NCBI RefSeq assembly: GCF_900626285.1
Contig: NZ_LR131147.1
Span: 2,739,467-2,789,092 of the forward strand
From: Intestinimonas massiliensis (ex Afouda et al. 2020)
GTDB taxonomy: Bacteria > Bacillota > Clostridia > Oscillospirales > Oscillospiraceae
Length of the DNA: 49,626 bases
Reading direction: 5' to 3'
Below, piece after piece: positions 19,121 to 26,711 of the stretch; the first letter of the stretch is position 1, and each line of letters starts with the position of its first letter. The notes beneath the pieces are model-generated. The model saw only the letters and a program-made list of their open reading frames with translations, was not told where the DNA came from and made no database searches. Position numbers and translations under genes: made by a program.

Positions 19121-19762
19121 TCAATTCCTCCGGTTCATCAGTTGTACGGGCAGCACCGTCAGACCCGGCCTGCCCTGCCGTACCCCCTCCACCAGGGCGG
19201 CGGAGGGGGGCGTATCAGGCCCGTGCTGCACCAGCCGGAGCCGCTTGGGTTCCAGCCCGGCGGCTCTCATGCATGCAAAGACCTCCGCCAGCCGCTCGGG
19301 GCGGTGGACCAGGGCAAATCGCCCGCCGTTTTTCAGCAGCCGCCCGGCGGCAGCGCACCAGTCGCTCAATCGGGCCTTCTCCGTCCGGGTGGGTCCGCCG
19401 GAGGCCCCGCTGCCCGCCTTGAAGTAGGGCGGGTTGCACACCGCCAGGGAGGCCGTCCCGGCGGGAAGGGTCAGCGCCCGGATGTCCCCGGTGAGGATGG
19501 TGCCCGCCAGGCCGTTTTCCGCCAGATTGGCGCGGGCCAGATCGCTGTCCGCCGGGGAGAGCTCCACCCCGGCCAGGGTCAGCTCAGGCTGCCGGGCGGC
19601 CAGCAGCAGGAGCAGCGCCCCCGCCCCGCAGCCCAGGTCCCACACCCTGTCCCTCCGCCGGACGGTGGCAAAGGACGCCAGCAGCAGGCTGTCCTGCCCC
19701 AGGGGGAAGCAGGTGTCCGACTGGCGGTAGGTGTAGGGGCCCAGCTGTTCCGGGGCCCTCAC
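19121..19762 (-). CDS. tRNA1(Val) A37 N6-methyltransferase-like protein
   Basis: A 213-aa class I SAM methyltransferase of the TrmN6/YabB group. VWDLGCGAGALLLLLAAR is the SAM-binding motif I and CNPPYFK is the NPPY catalytic motif of N6-adenine methylases. The N-terminal FPLGQDSLLLASFA is the family lead-in. The start is GTG at 19762, overlapping the NUDIX stop in GTGA. Many Firmicutes pair this gene with rsmI, as here. Its target (tRNA1-Val A37) is by family only. Confidence 0.9.
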   Translation of the reverse strand: MRAPEQLGPYTYRQSDTCFPLGQDSLLLASFATVRRRDRVWDLGCGAGALLLLLAARQPELTLAGVELSPADSDLARANLAENGLAGTILTGDIRALTLPAGTASLAVCNPPYFKAGSGASGGPTRTEKARLSDWCAAAGRLLKNGGRFALVHRPERLAEVFACMRAAGLEPKRLRLVQHGPDTPPSAALVEGVRQGRPGLTVLPVQLMNRRN

Positions 19763-20376
19763 CCCATGTCCTCCAGCAAGCGGCGGGTGATCCGGCCGGT
19801 GAGGCCCCAGATGGGGTGGCCAGGCCAGTCGTACACCGGCACCGTGGCCTTGCCCCCCCGCCAGCGGTAGCCCTGGGGGAAGCCGATCCGCTCATAGGGG
19901 AAGTCCTCCCCCACCTGGGGGGCCAGGTCGTAGGTGTACACCGCCGGGGGGTGGGCCAGCAGCCAGTCCACCGGCACGGTAAAGGCCTCCTTCACCTCCG
20001 CCGGGCTGGGGACCACAGACACCTTGGGGTCCACGATGCCCAGGATGGGGTACATGACAAAGCCCCCCTGGTGGGTCACCAGGTCCAGGGAGGCCACCAC
20101 CTCCACCGCCTGAGGCGGGACGGCCAGCTCCTCCCAGGTCTCCCGCAGGGCGCACTCCACAGGGGTCTCCCCCGCCTCCATCTTCCCGCCGGGGAAGCAC
20201 ACCTCCCCCGGCTGGCGGCCCAGCCGCTCCGAGCGCACCTCGTACAGCAGGCTCAGCCCCTCCGGCCGCTCCACCAGGGGCACCAGCACCGCGTATTTGG
20301 CCTTCATATCCTGTATCTCCGGCACATGGCCGGTCCACCTGGCCCGGAATTGCTCCAGATCCGCCTGTCTCCCCAT
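19759..20376 (-). CDS. NUDIX hydrolase, CoA pyrophosphatase type
   Basis: 205 aa. The Nudix box GGKMEAGETPVECALRETW then EEL (about residues 63-85) is intact (G-x5-E-x7-RE-x2-EE). The preceding GRQPGEVCFPGG is typical of the CoA/ADP-ribose-type subgroup (NudL/YeaB), which cuts CoA to phosphopantetheine and 3',5'-ADP. AAGGAGGAA precedes the ATG. The last four bases overlap the methyltransferase start. The substrate is inferred from the UPF0035-like context and could be another nucleoside diphosphate derivative. Confidence 0.88.
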   Translation of the reverse strand: MGRQADLEQFRARWTGHVPEIQDMKAKYAVLVPLVERPEGLSLLYEVRSERLGRQPGEVCFPGGKMEAGETPVECALRETWEELAVPPQAVEVVASLDLVTHQGGFVMYPILGIVDPKVSVVPSPAEVKEAFTVPVDWLLAHPPAVYTYDLAPQVGEDFPYERIGFPQGYRWRGGKATVPVYDWPGHPIWGLTGRITRRLLEDMG

Positions 20377-20400
20377 GGGGGTTCCTCCTTTTGCTGCTGG

Positions 20401-20928
20401 TTACGATTCCGGCCGGACGAAGTGGGCCAGGGGGTCGGGGCGGGTCCACAGCACCGCATGCCCGGCGGCCCGGCTCTGCTTCACGTCGATGAGCCGCTGG
20501 TTGGCGCTCCCCCGGAACAGGGCCTCGTAGGACTTCTCCGCCAGCAGGAAGGGCCCGTCCACCAGCACGTCGGTCTGGTCCAGCAGCTCCAGGGCGCCGG
20601 GCAGGTCCCCCTCCAGCAGTCTTTCATAAGTATACCCCGTATAGGTCCACACGTTCAAGCCCTTTTCCCGGGCGATCCGGGCCAGGGCGGCGCAGTCGGC
20701 CGCCTGGCAGAAGGGCTCCCCGCCGGACAGGGTGAGGCCGTCGGTGAGGGGATTTTTGACCATCTGCGCCCCCAGCTCGGCCACGGTCACCTCCCGGCCT
20801 CCCGCCGGGTCGTGGGTGTCCGGGTTGTGGCAGCCGGGGCAGTGGTGGGGGCAGCCCTGGGTGAACACGGTGAACCGCAGGCTGGGGCCGTCTACGATGG
20901 AATCCGAAACAGTATTGGCAATGCGCAT
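20401..20928 (-). CDS. nrdG: Anaerobic ribonucleotide reductase activating enzyme
   Basis: A 175-aa radical SAM protein that makes the glycyl radical on NrdD. The [4Fe-4S] motif CPHHCPGC (C-x3-C-x2-C) is at about residues 26-33, followed by the SAM-binding LSGGEPF and a short C-terminal part. Length is typical. I placed the start at 20928 (MRIANTVSD) because the family begins there; the ribosome site (AAAGGCAGG) is weak and 9-10 bases away. The gene is separated from nrdD by an rlmI-like gene, an unusual split of the pair. Confidence 0.94.
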   Translation of the reverse strand: MRIANTVSDSIVDGPSLRFTVFTQGCPHHCPGCHNPDTHDPAGGREVTVAELGAQMVKNPLTDGLTLSGGEPFCQAADCAALARIAREKGLNVWTYTGYTYERLLEGDLPGALELLDQTDVLVDGPFLLAEKSYEALFRGSANQRLIDVKQSRAAGHAVLWTRPDPLAHFVRPES

Positions 20929-20951
20929 ATCAAAAACCTGCCTTTCCGGAA

Positions 20952-20982
20952 AAAACGGGCTGCCGCGGCAGCCCGTTTTGTT
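20952..20982 (-). terminator. Terminator after the RlmI-like gene
   Basis: AAAACGGGCTGCC, GC, GGCAGCCCGTTTTT: symmetrical, lying between the RlmI-like stop and the nrdG start, so nrdG may be partly uncoupled from nrdD. Confidence 0.8.
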
Positions 20983-22184
20983 TATTGGTCGTCCACCACC
21001 TGGAAGATGTAGAACTTCAGGTAGAGGGACTGGTCGGCCCCCCACAGCACCGGGTGGTCGGGGGACTGGGTGCGGTACTCCACCTGCCGCAGGCGGCGGT
21101 GGGCGTCGCGGGCGGCCTCCCCGATGGTCTTGGTAAACAGCTCCGGGGTCATGAAGTGGGAGCAGGAGCAGGTGGCCAGATAGCCCCCGTTTTTCACCAG
21201 CTTCAGGCCCCGCAGGTTGATCTCCCGGTAGCCGGTGACCGCCTTCTTGACGGAGGCCCGGGACTTGGTGAAGGCGGGCGGGTCCAGGATCACCAGATCG
21301 AACTGCTCGCCTTTCTTCTCCAGCTCGGGCAGCAGCTCAAACACGTCGCGGCACTCAAACCGCACCCGGTCGCTCATGCCGTTCAGTTCCGCGTTGCGGG
21401 TGGCCTGATCCACCCCCAGCTGGGAGGCGTCCACACCCAGCACCTCCCTCGCCCCGCCCTTGGCGGCGTTGAGGGCGAAGGCCCCGGTGTGGGTGAAGCA
21501 GTCCAGCACCCGGCCCCCTTTGGCCAGGGGCTGGATAGCCAGGCGGTTATATTTCTGGTCCAGGAAGAAGCCGGTCTTCTGCCCCTCGGCCACGTCCACC
21601 TGGTAGCGGACCCCGTTCTCCACGATCTCCACCATGGGGTCGAAGGGTTCGGACAGGAAGCCCTTCACCCGCTCCATGCCCTCCTTCAGCCGCACCTTGG
21701 CGTCGCTGCGCTCGTAGATGCCCCGGATGGCGATGCCGTCCTGGGCCAGAACATCCACCAGCAGCTTCAGAATGGTGGATTTCAGCTTGTCGATGCCCAG
21801 GGCCAGGGATTCCACCACCAGCACGTCGGCAAACTTGTCCACCACCAGGCCGGGGAGGAAGTCGGCCTCCCCGAAGATGATGCGGCAGGAGGAGGTGTCC
21901 ACCGTGTCCTTCCGGTACTGCCAGGCCGCCCGGACCCGGCCCTCCAGGAAGGCCTCGTCGATGACGGTGCCCCCCTTCCGGGACAGCGCCCGCACCGCGA
22001 TGGTGGAGGCCCGGTTGAGGAAGCCCACCCCCAGGGGGTAGCCGTTGTAGTCCTGGATATCCACGATGTCCCCGTCGGCGGGGTCGCCTAAAATCTCCCC
22101 GATCTCGTTGTCGTAGATCCAGGGGCCGCCGGCCTTGAAGGACCGGCCCTCCCCCCGCTTCAGGCGGATGATTCCATTCGTCAT
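20982..22184 (-). CDS. rRNA (cytosine-C5)-methyltransferase, RlmI-like
   Basis: A 400-aa two-domain protein: an N-terminal PUA-like RNA-binding domain (IRLKRGEGRSFKAGGPWIYDNEI, to about residue 75) and a class I SAM methyltransferase. Motifs include FFLDQKYNRL, VLDCFTHTGAFALNAAKGGA (motif I), VILDPPAFTKSR (motif IV) and ATCSCSHFMT with the cysteine pair region. This is the RlmI/YccW design that makes m5C in 23S rRNA. Which site is methylated is inference. It lies 13 bp after nrdD. Confidence 0.92.
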   Translation of the reverse strand: MTNGIIRLKRGEGRSFKAGGPWIYDNEIGEILGDPADGDIVDIQDYNGYPLGVGFLNRASTIAVRALSRKGGTVIDEAFLEGRVRAAWQYRKDTVDTSSCRIIFGEADFLPGLVVDKFADVLVVESLALGIDKLKSTILKLLVDVLAQDGIAIRGIYERSDAKVRLKEGMERVKGFLSEPFDPMVEIVENGVRYQVDVAEGQKTGFFLDQKYNRLAIQPLAKGGRVLDCFTHTGAFALNAAKGGAREVLGVDASQLGVDQATRNAELNGMSDRVRFECRDVFELLPELEKKGEQFDLVILDPPAFTKSRASVKKAVTGYREINLRGLKLVKNGGYLATCSCSHFMTPELFTKTIGEAARDAHRRLRQVEYRTQSPDHPVLWGADQSLYLKFYIFQVVDDQ

Positions 22185-22197
22185 TTTCGTTCTCCCC

Positions 22198-24510
22198 TTA
22201 CACGCTGTGCTTCACCCGGTCGTGCTCCTCCGCCCGCTTGGCGTTGTTGAACCGGTCCAGGGTGCCCACCAGATAGCCGGTGATCCGGCGGATGCGCTCA
22301 AAGGGCACGCCGTCTGCCTCGGTGCGGCCGCAGCCGGGGCACTGGTCCCCGATGATGCCGGAGAAGCCGCACACCGGGTCCCGGTCCACCGGATGGTTCA
22401 CGGAGCCGTAGCCGATGCCGTTCTCCTTCATGCAGCGGATGACCTTCTCAAAGGCCTCCAGGTTGTCGGTGGGGTCGCCGTCCATCTCGATGTAGCTGAT
22501 GTGTCCGGCGTTGGTGAGGGCGTGATAGGGGGCCTCGATCTTGATCTTGTCATAGGCGGAGATGGGGAAATACACCGGCACGTGGAAGGAGTTGGTATAA
22601 TACTCCCGGTCGGTGACCCCCTCGATGACCCCGTAGCGGGCCTTGTCCAGCTTGACGAACCGGCCGGACAGTCCCTCGGCGGGGGTGGCCAGCAGGGAGA
22701 AGTTCAGGCCCCGCTTCTCGCTCTCCTGGTCCATCCGGGCCCGCATGTGGGAGATGATCTCCAGGCCCAGCACCCGGGCCTTCTCGCTCTCCCCGTGGTG
22801 GACGCCGATGAGGGCCTTCAGGGTCTCGGCCAGGCCGATGAAGCCCACGGACAGGGTGCCGTGCTTGAGCACCTCCCGCACCTCGTCGTTCCAGTCCAGC
22901 TTGTCGCTGTCCAGCCACACACCCTGACCCATCAGGAAGGGGTAGTTGTACACGTGCTTGCGGCACTGGATCTCGAACCGCTCCAGCAGCTGGTCCACGC
23001 ACAGGTCCATCATCCGGTCCAGGGATTCGAAGAAGGCGTCCACGTCCCCCCGGGCCTTGATGGCCAGCCGGGGCAGGTTGATGGTGGTGAAGGACAGGTT
23101 GCCCCGGCCGTTGCAGATCTCCCGGCTGGGGTCGTACACGTTGCCGATGACCCGGGTGCGGCAGCCCATGTAGGCGATCTCGGTCTCCGGGTGGCCGGGC
23201 TTGTAGTACTGGAGGTTGAAGGGGGCGTCAATAAAGGAGAAGTTGGGGAACAGCCGCTTGGCGGAGCACCGGATGGCCAGCTGGAACAGGTCGTAGTTGG
23301 GCTCCCCGGGGTTGTAGTTGACCCCCTCCTTCACCCGAAAAATCTGGATGGGGAAAATGGGGGTCTCCCCGCCGCCCAGGCCGGCCTCGGTGGCCAGCAT
23401 CACGTTCTTCATCACCATGCGGCCCTCGGGAGAGGTGTCCATGCCGTAGTTGATGGAGGAGAAGGGGGTCTGGGCACCGGCACGGGAGTGCATGGTGTTC
23501 AGGTTGTGGATCAGGGCCTCCATGGCCTGATAGGTGGCCCGGTCGGTCTCCTTCACCGCCCGCTTGTGGGCGAATTCCTGGGCCTTTGTCACATCCCCGA
23601 AGTCGGCGGCCAGGGCCTCCCGCTCGGCGGCTGCATAATCGTCCCAGTCCTCCAGAGTGGGCACCAGGCCGGTGCGCTCTTTGATGCCCGCCATGATCCC
23701 CTTCAGCTGGCTCTCCGGGTCCTCCCGGTCCTCCAGCAGGGTGAGGGCCCGGGCCAGGTTCTGCCGGTACAGCCGCACAAAGGTCTTGCGGACGCCGTCG
23801 GCCATGCCGTAGTCGAAGTTCACCACGCTCTGGCCGCCGTGCTGGTCGTTCTGGTTGGACTGGATGGCGATGCAGCACAGGGCGGCGTAGGAGGAGATGT
23901 CGTTGGGCTCCCGCAGGGTGCCGTGGCCGGTGGAGAAGCCCCCCTCGAACAGCTTCTTGATGTCGATCTGGCAGCAGGTGGTGGTGAGGGTCAGGAAGTC
24001 CAGGTCGTGGATGTGGATGTCCCCCTCCCGGTGGGCCCGGGCGTGGTCGGGGTTGAGCACGAACATGTCGTAGAACTGCTTGGCCCCCTCGGAGCCGAAC
24101 TTCAGCATGGAGCCCATGGCGGTGTCCCCGTCGATGTTGGCGTTCTCCCGCTTGATGTCGGAATCCTTGGCGGCGGAGAAGGTGATGTCCTCATAGGTCT
24201 TCATCAGCCGGGTGTTCATCTCACGGGCCCGGCTGCGCTCCTCCCGGTAGAGGATGTAGGCCTTGGCGGTCTGCACGTAGCCGTTGTCCATCAGCACCCG
24301 CTCCACCAGGTCCTGGATGTGCTCCACGTCAGGCTGCTTCTCCCCCTCTACCTCCAGGATGGAGAGCACCTCGTCGGCCAGCTGCTGGGCCACCTCCTCC
24401 TTATTGGGCTTATAAGTGGCCCGAAAGGCCTTATTGATGGCCTGGGCGATCTTTTCCTCGTTGAAATCTGCCAGACGGCCGTCCCGTTTTCTGATCTTGG
24501 TAAGCGTCAT
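22198..24510 (-). CDS. nrdD: Anaerobic ribonucleoside-triphosphate reductase
   Basis: A 770-aa class III glycyl-radical reductase that converts NTPs to dNTPs without oxygen. It has an N-terminal ATP-cone (residues about 1-90, KIRKRDGRLADFNEEKIAQA), the catalytic barrel with SFIDAPFN and YMGCRTRV, and a C-terminal zinc site plus RITGYLVG with the radical glycine at about residue 745. In the zinc site I see VCGFSG and CPGCG, three cysteines, where a C-x2-C pair is often written first; Asp occupies the first place (RDPVCG). GAAAGGAAC precedes the ATG at 24510. NrdR-box-like sites lie in the promoter. Confidence 0.96.
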   Translation of the reverse strand: MTLTKIRKRDGRLADFNEEKIAQAINKAFRATYKPNKEEVAQQLADEVLSILEVEGEKQPDVEHIQDLVERVLMDNGYVQTAKAYILYREERSRAREMNTRLMKTYEDITFSAAKDSDIKRENANIDGDTAMGSMLKFGSEGAKQFYDMFVLNPDHARAHREGDIHIHDLDFLTLTTTCCQIDIKKLFEGGFSTGHGTLREPNDISSYAALCCIAIQSNQNDQHGGQSVVNFDYGMADGVRKTFVRLYRQNLARALTLLEDREDPESQLKGIMAGIKERTGLVPTLEDWDDYAAAEREALAADFGDVTKAQEFAHKRAVKETDRATYQAMEALIHNLNTMHSRAGAQTPFSSINYGMDTSPEGRMVMKNVMLATEAGLGGGETPIFPIQIFRVKEGVNYNPGEPNYDLFQLAIRCSAKRLFPNFSFIDAPFNLQYYKPGHPETEIAYMGCRTRVIGNVYDPSREICNGRGNLSFTTINLPRLAIKARGDVDAFFESLDRMMDLCVDQLLERFEIQCRKHVYNYPFLMGQGVWLDSDKLDWNDEVREVLKHGTLSVGFIGLAETLKALIGVHHGESEKARVLGLEIISHMRARMDQESEKRGLNFSLLATPAEGLSGRFVKLDKARYGVIEGVTDREYYTNSFHVPVYFPISAYDKIKIEAPYHALTNAGHISYIEMDGDPTDNLEAFEKVIRCMKENGIGYGSVNHPVDRDPVCGFSGIIGDQCPGCGRTEADGVPFERIRRITGYLVGTLDRFNNAKRAEEHDRVKHSV

Positions 24511-24543
24511 TGCTCTTCCGTTCCTTTCCACGCCAAATCTTCC

Positions 24544-24611
24544 ACACAATATCTTGTGCCTGTTTTTCTGCACGTTGATTCCATGATACCGTATCTTGAT
24601 ATCCCCGTCAA
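24544..24611 (-). promoter_or_regulatory. nrdD promoter with two NrdR-box-like sites
   Basis: Leftward promoter TTGACG (24606-24611), 17-bp spacer, TATCAT (24583-24588). ACACAATATCTTGTGC (24544-24559) fits the NrdR box. A weaker copy, CCGTATCTTG (24589-24598), fills the spacer. The copies are 42 bp apart, four helical turns. This suggests repression by NrdR when ATP/dATP binds. Confidence 0.65.
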
Positions 24612-24621
24612 GGCGCAAAAC

Positions 24622-24655
24622 AAAAAGCGCGCCCCAAAAAGAGGGCGTGCTTTTT
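24622..24655. terminator. Bidirectional terminator
   Basis: AAAAAGCGCGCCC, eight bases, GGGCGTGCTTTTT, between the homocysteine methyltransferase stop and the nrdD promoter. Confidence 0.85.
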
Positions 24656-24703
24656 GGCTGTTTCGCTGATTTTGTAAAACCGGCGGTTTTTATCTTGACG
24701 GAG

Positions 24704-25924
24704 CTACAGCAGGACCAGACCGTACTTTTTGGCCATCTCCCGGAGGAAATCCTCCTCCAGATCTTCGGTGCCGTCCCAGAAGGCCCGGCCCTGGTAGATC
24801 CGCAGGGCCTTCTCCAGCAGCTCGGGCACGTCGGAGAAGAGGCACAGGGCATCCTTCACCACATACTGGTTCTCGGCAAAGATGTCCAGGTCGTCCTCCT
24901 CCAGAATGGCGATCTTCAGCGCCCCCTGGGGGGAGACCTCCTCCGCCATCAGGATGTCCTCCATCAGGTCGGGGGTGCACTCGATCATCTCCCCCACGTC
25001 CACGTCGGGGGTGATGAACCGGGCCTCCTTCTCGCTGGCGCAGGGGATCACGTCCGGGTCACGCTCCACCGGGGGGAAGGAGGAGAAGTCCACCTGCTCC
25101 ACCGCCCCCTTCACCGCCGCCAGGTGGTCCGGCCCGGCGCCGCAGCAGCCGCCGAAGATCCGGGCCCCGGCCTTTGCGTAGGCGGGCACGAGGGCGGCCA
25201 GCTCCGCCGGGGTGCAATAGGCCCCCGGCGCTCCGGCGTTGGGCTTGGCCAGCAGGGGTACGGTGGCGTAGGGGGTGAGGCGGGCCAGCTGCTCCGCCGT
25301 CACCGCCGGGTCGGTGCAGTTGAGGCCGAAGGCGGACGCCCCCATGCCCTGCATGACGATCAGGGCGGCCAGCACGTCGGTGCCCGAGGGAGTGCGGCCC
25401 TCCTCGTCGCAGGTGAAGGACACCCACACCGGCTTGTCGGACACGCTCCGGCAGGCCAGCACTGCCGCCCTGGCCTCCGCCATGGTGGTCATGGTCTCGA
25501 TGACGAACAGATCCACCCCGGCCCCGGCCAGCGCCGCCGCCTGCTCGGTGTAGACGGCCACCATCTCCTCAAAGCTGCTCTCCCCGAAGGGGGGCAGGGA
25601 CAGGCCCATGGGGGCCAGATCCCCCGCCACCAGGCACTTTCCCTCCGCCGCCTGGCGGGTCAGCTCCACCAGACGGCGGTTGTAGTCCTCCACCTGGTGG
25701 AAGGCCCCGCAGCGGCTCAGGCCCACCCGGTTGGCCCCGAAGGTGGGGGCCAGCAGGATCTGGCTGCCGGCGCGGACATAGGCCCGCTGGATCTCCAGCA
25801 GCGCCTCCGGGTGCTCCAGCACCCACTGCTCGGTGACCGCGTCCCGGGGCATGCCCCGGGCCATCAGCTCGGTGCCGGTGGCCCCGTCCATCACAATGGG
25901 CAGGGATAAGGGAATGGTGTCCAT
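24704..25924 (-). CDS. Homocysteine S-methyltransferase family protein with extra C-terminal domain
   Basis: 406 aa. The N-terminal 295 residues form the homocysteine-methyltransferase barrel: MDGATGTELMARGM at the start, the zinc ligands in FGLNCTDP and in GGCCGAGPDHL, and the ETMTTMAEAR segment. This is the MetH head module that moves a methyl group to homocysteine to make methionine. No folate or cobalamin domain follows. Instead there are about 105 acidic residues (ending EDFLREMAKKYGLVLL) that I do not recognise. It may act with separately coded corrinoid proteins. GAGAGGAAC precedes the ATG at 25924; the frame upstream is open but runs into a terminator. Confidence 0.88.
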   Translation of the reverse strand: MDTIPLSLPIVMDGATGTELMARGMPRDAVTEQWVLEHPEALLEIQRAYVRAGSQILLAPTFGANRVGLSRCGAFHQVEDYNRRLVELTRQAAEGKCLVAGDLAPMGLSLPPFGESSFEEMVAVYTEQAAALAGAGVDLFVIETMTTMAEARAAVLACRSVSDKPVWVSFTCDEEGRTPSGTDVLAALIVMQGMGASAFGLNCTDPAVTAEQLARLTPYATVPLLAKPNAGAPGAYCTPAELAALVPAYAKAGARIFGGCCGAGPDHLAAVKGAVEQVDFSSFPPVERDPDVIPCASEKEARFITPDVDVGEMIECTPDLMEDILMAEEVSPQGALKIAILEEDDLDIFAENQYVVKDALCLFSDVPELLEKALRIYQGRAFWDGTEDLEEDFLREMAKKYGLVLL

Positions 25925-25971
25925 ATTTTTTCCGTTCCTCTCAACAGAATATAAAATATAAGGTAGTGATA

Positions 25972-26006
25972 AAAATAGCCACACCCGTTGGGGTGTGGCT
26001 ATTTTT
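25972..26006 (-). terminator. Terminator after tRNA-Arg
   Basis: AAAAATAGCCACACCC, GTTG, GGGTGTGGCTATTTTT, a 16-bp stem directly after the encoded CCA of the leftward tRNA. Confidence 0.93.
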
Positions 26007-26007
26007 A

Positions 26008-26084
26008 TGGTACGCCCGAAGGGACTCGAACCCCCAGCCTTCAGAACCGGAATCTGACGCTCTATCCAATTGCGCTACGGGCGC
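26008..26084 (-). tRNA. tRNA-Arg (anticodon CCG)
   Basis: A 77-nt cloverleaf including an encoded 3' CCA. The acceptor arm GCGCCCG pairs with CGGGCGT (one G-U). The D arm is GCGCAATTGGATAGAGC and the T arm has GGTTCGAGTCC. The anticodon stem TCAGA/TCTGA encloses TTCCGGT, giving CCG, which reads CGG arginine codons, frequent in this GC-rich genome. The prophage inserted beyond its promoter, not in the gene. Confidence 0.96.
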
Positions 26085-26115
26085 GCAGGACACGCTTCAT
26101 TCAACGTGCCTGATT

Positions 26116-26144
26116 ATTATAGCAACCTTTTCCCCATTTGTAAA
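26116..26144 (-). promoter_or_regulatory. tRNA-Arg promoter
   Basis: Read leftward: TTTACA (26139-26144), 17 bp, TATAAT (26116-26121), about 32 bp before the mature 5' end. The prophage left junction is only 12 bp upstream of the -35. Confidence 0.85.
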
Positions 26145-26156
26145 GAGGCTTTTTTC

Positions 26157-26171
26157 TCTTTTTCCAAAAAC
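26157..26171. repeat. attL, left direct repeat
   Basis: TCTTTTTCCAAAAAC, identical to 36540-36554. Host tRNA-Arg promoter lies to the left. Confidence 0.85.
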
Positions 26172-26197
26172 GGTGGATTTACACTTATAACCGAACA
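26172..26197. repeat. Left terminal inverted repeat of the prophage
   Basis: The inner 12 bp, TATAACCGAACA, matches the inverted right end at 11 of 12 positions. The outer 14 bp match at about 6 of 14. Probable transposase binding site. Confidence 0.7.
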
Positions 26198-26238
26198 GGG
26201 CCTATCCTGTATTTGACTAAAAGAAGGAGTAAAAAGAA

Positions 26239-26484
26239 ATGAAAATTAAAGTTATTGGCAAGGCCCACCTGGAGGGTAAATCCAAAAGAACCGGCAAGGA
26301 TTACAACTTTAACCAGATTCATTATCTCGGTGCAGCTTATGGCGTTGAAGGTCAGGCGGCCTTGACCCAGAGCCTTGACCCGGCCCGGGTGCCCTATGAT
26401 TCCATCGTCATCGGCGCTGAGTATGCGATTGAGTTCGACAATCGCGGCTATGTTGTCACCTTCGAGCGTGTGACTGCCCGGTAA
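26239..26484 (+). CDS. Phage ssDNA-binding protein, inovirus gV-like
   Basis: 81 aa, first gene of the prophage. Small all-beta OB-like protein (MKIKVIGKAHLEGKSKRTGK, later YAIEFDNRGYVVTFERV) of the size and position of the filamentous-phage gene V protein, which coats newly made single strands and switches replication from double to single-strand production. Assignment rests on size, position next to the origin and Rep, and general composition. AGAAGGAG precedes the ATG. A SSB family from a plasmid replicon is the other possibility. Confidence 0.7.
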   Translation: MKIKVIGKAHLEGKSKRTGKDYNFNQIHYLGAAYGVEGQAALTQSLDPARVPYDSIVIGAEYAIEFDNRGYVVTFERVTAR

Positions 26485-26620
26485 TGCGCTATGGGCCTGT
26501 CACATCTGGAAGTGGATCACCCATGTTCTGCTTACGGCCCACGGTGTTATTCCTGCCGTTTGCGGCCATGGTGCGTCCTTTTTCGTGTTCGTCCCCCACC
26601 TCCTCCTAACCCCCATCAAA

Positions 26621-26643
26621 CCCGCCGGGCGTAGCCCGGCGGG
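26621..26643 (+). repeat. Upstream hairpin of the origin region
   Basis: CCCGCCGGGC, GTA, GCCCGGCGGG: a perfect 10-bp stem directly abutting the next hairpin. It may be an accessory element of the origin or terminate the ssDNA-binding gene. Confidence 0.7.
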
Positions 26644-26674
26644 TCGGGGAAGGCCCAGTATTACCCTTCCCCGA
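26644..26674 (+). promoter_or_regulatory. Rolling-circle origin stem-loop with CRESS nonanucleotide
   Basis: TCGGGGAAGG (26644-26653) and CCTTCCCCGA (26665-26674) form a perfect 10-bp stem around CCCAGTATTAC. The loop holds CAGTATTAC (26656-26664), fitting the NANTATTAC nonanucleotide nicked by circovirus and geminivirus Reps. By analogy nicking would fall between 26662 and 26663. It lies 37 bp before the rep start, the arrangement expected for a self-contained rolling-circle replicon. Confidence 0.8.
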
Positions 26675-26679
26675 CTTCT

Positions 26680-26695
26680 GTAGTTTTGTAGTTTT
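26680..26695 (+). repeat. Tandem octamer, iteron-like
   Basis: GTAGTTTT twice in a row, 5 bp after the origin stem. In circoviruses short direct repeats beside the stem-loop are the Rep binding sites. Confidence 0.55.
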
Positions 26696-26711
26696 TTGGT
26701 GGTGATTGAAA

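Noticed and set aside
22135..24669. 844-codon rightward frame opposite nrdD
   Set aside because: Same antisense artefact, repetitive in Val, Leu, Gly and His, with no motif or ribosome site.
26008..26084. Prophage integration into the tRNA-Arg gene
   Set aside because: No part of the tRNA is duplicated at the right end; the direct repeat lies upstream of the tRNA promoter.
26157..26171. XerCD/dif integration
   Set aside because: The 15-mer is T/A-rich around CC and does not show the two 11-bp arms of a Firmicute dif; a transposase and terminal inverted repeats explain the ends better.
25966..26190. 74-codon rightward frame containing RRDSNPQPSEPESDALSN
   Set aside because: This is the well-known false protein produced by reading the complement of a tRNA gene; it covers tRNA-Arg.
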